Of a DNA stretch of 5,419 nucleotides, positions 4,846-5,419 are shown in pieces (within the stretch, counting starts at the first letter, position 1; each line of letters starts with the position of its first letter). The DNA is from Reyranella sp. (GTDB lineage: Bacteria; Pseudomonadota; Alphaproteobacteria; Reyranellales; Reyranellaceae): positions 1 through 5,419 of the forward strand of contig SCVT01000262.1 in the NCBI GenBank assembly GCA_004296815.1, given 5' to 3'. The translations under genes and the position numbers were made by a program. A model generated the notes under the pieces. It did no database searches, was not told where the DNA came from, and saw only the letters and a list, made by a program, of their open reading frames with translations.

Positions 4846-5419
4846 ATGGCAAACCGCATCAACCGAGCCATCGAGCTTCTGGAGGCGGACCAGGCGATCT
4901 ACTACGACGGGCCGCACACCGGCCACGTGCTGACCTACGAGCAGGGCCTCGAGGACGCGCACACCTGGGCCGACTACATCAACGTCGGCATGGAGCACGG
5001 CGCCTTCGACATGACGGGCCTCGCCGAGTACATGCGCGGCCTGGTCGATGGTGGTCCGACGGCCTCCGGACACCGGACGCCCGCCGTGATCGTCGAGGCG
5101 CCGGTCAACGGCATCGACGGTGCCAACGTCCGGTTCAACGCCTGGCAGTTCCGCCAGATCCTGGGGCGTGGCGTGCATGGCATCCTGCTCTGCCAGGCCG
5201 AGAACGCCGACGCCGTCCGGGAGTTCGTCGCGGCCTGCCGCTTCCCGCACAACAAACCGGGCCCCCATGAGTTAGGCATTGGCAAGTTGGGCATCGGCAC
5301 GCGCGGCCGCGGCTCGGAGCCGACCGCGGCTCCGGTCTGGGGCCTTGATACCGTTCAATATTTGAACCGCTGCGATCCTTGGCCGCTTAATCCGGTCGGC
5401 GAGCTGTTGCTCGGCGTCA
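4846..5419 (+). CDS. HpcH/HpaI aldolase-family protein, N-terminal part (runs off right edge)
   Basis: The first 191 residues of a TIM-barrel protein related to HpcH/HpaI aldolases, class II metal-dependent lyases that cleave 4-hydroxy-2-oxo acids to pyruvate and an aldehyde. The frame is open from the ATG at 4846 to the window edge, with GGAGGG 6 nt upstream. Family marks: NVGMEHGAFD (46-55), aligned to the GEH active-site loop of HpaI; GVHGILLCQAENADAVREFVAACRFP (109-134 region), aligned to HpaI's metal-site strand and following helix; then TRGRGSEPTAAPVWG (152-166) and CDPWPLNP (176-183), typical of a divergent subgroup. The Asp before GEH and the substrate-binding Arg of HpaI appear replaced. 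Residues 143-152 hold a near-repeat LGIGK/LGIGT. Codon third positions become more A/T-rich from about 5248. It is divergent from the TctC gene. Family is fairly sure; reaction unknown, and the metal-binding residues further along are not visible. Confidence 0.85.
   Translation, partial: MANRINRAIELLEADQAIYYDGPHTGHVLTYEQGLEDAHTWADYINVGMEHGAFDMTGLAEYMRGLVDGGPTASGHRTPAVIVEAPVNGIDGANVRFNAWQFRQILGRGVHGILLCQAENADAVREFVAACRFPHNKPGPHELGIGKLGIGTRGRGSEPTAAPVWGLDTVQYLNRCDPWPLNPVGELLLGV
5272..5301 (+). repeat. Imperfect 15-nt in-frame tandem repeat
   Basis: Units 5272-5286 and 5287-5301 match at 12 of 15 positions and encode LGIGK then LGIGT in the HpcH-family protein. It may be a small in-frame duplication, or chance in a Gly-rich loop. 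Confidence 0.55.

Noticed and set aside
4782..4871. Longer start for the TctC-family protein at 4871
   Set aside because: It would add 30 polar residues before the signal peptide, overlap the divergent gene, and ignore the GGGAGGA site at 4787-4793.
3936..5270. Plus-strand open frame of 444 residues
   Set aside because: It is antisense to the TctC-family gene and then out of frame with the HpcH-family gene. It is Arg/His/Gly-rich, without a recognisable domain: a typical high-GC shadow.

Overview
The window is high-GC bacterial chromosome with dense, short-spaced genes. It carries orphan tripartite-tricarboxylate-type (Bug/TctC) binding proteins, tandem acyl-CoA dehydrogenases, a Nu-class-like GST and an HpcH/HpaI-family protein. 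This mix is typical of metabolically versatile Alphaproteobacteria (Reyranella or Bradyrhizobium type), and less often of Betaproteobacteria such as Bordetella or Cupriavidus. That placement is inferred from gene content and codon bias only. No rRNA, tRNA, CRISPR array, insertion sequence, integrase or attachment site was seen.

Layout from left to right: (1) 1-427, minus strand, the N-terminal 142 residues of an acyl-CoA dehydrogenase that runs off the left edge. (2) 432-1643, minus strand, a complete paralogous acyl-CoA dehydrogenase of 403 aa, transcribed first and only 4 nt upstream of its partner. (3) 1644-1742, a 99-bp divergent regulatory gap. (4) 1743-3071, plus strand, a DAO-family FAD-dependent oxidoreductase of 442 aa. 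(5) 3072-3093, a 22-bp convergent gap with a perfect 7-bp hairpin that reaches into the next gene's end. (6) 3094-3768, minus strand, a YfcG-like glutathione S-transferase. (7) 3798-4781, minus strand, an exported TctC/Bug solute-binding protein, probably cotranscribed with and upstream of the GST. (8) 4782-4845, a 64-bp divergent gap. (9) 4846-5419, plus strand, the N-terminal 191 residues of an HpcH/HpaI aldolase-family protein that runs off the right edge. There is no gene-free stretch longer than 99 bp.

Read together, this looks like a small-acid catabolism neighbourhood. A periplasmic protein captures an organic acid or amide, CoA-linked dehydrogenation is done by one or two related flavoenzymes, an amino-acid or amine oxidase is present, and an aldolase-like lyase may cleave or rearrange a 2-keto or hydroxy acid. 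The substrate cannot be read from the sequence. No membrane permease (TctA/TctB), CoA ligase or transcriptional regulator lies in the window.

I see no clear evidence of an entirely new system. The points most worth a second look are the gapless, about 60% identical tandem acyl-CoA dehydrogenase pair with the catalytic Glu at the non-MCAD position, the HpcH/HpaI-family protein that seems to lack classic active-site residues, and the abrupt codon-usage shift plus 5-residue tandem repeat inside that same gene.
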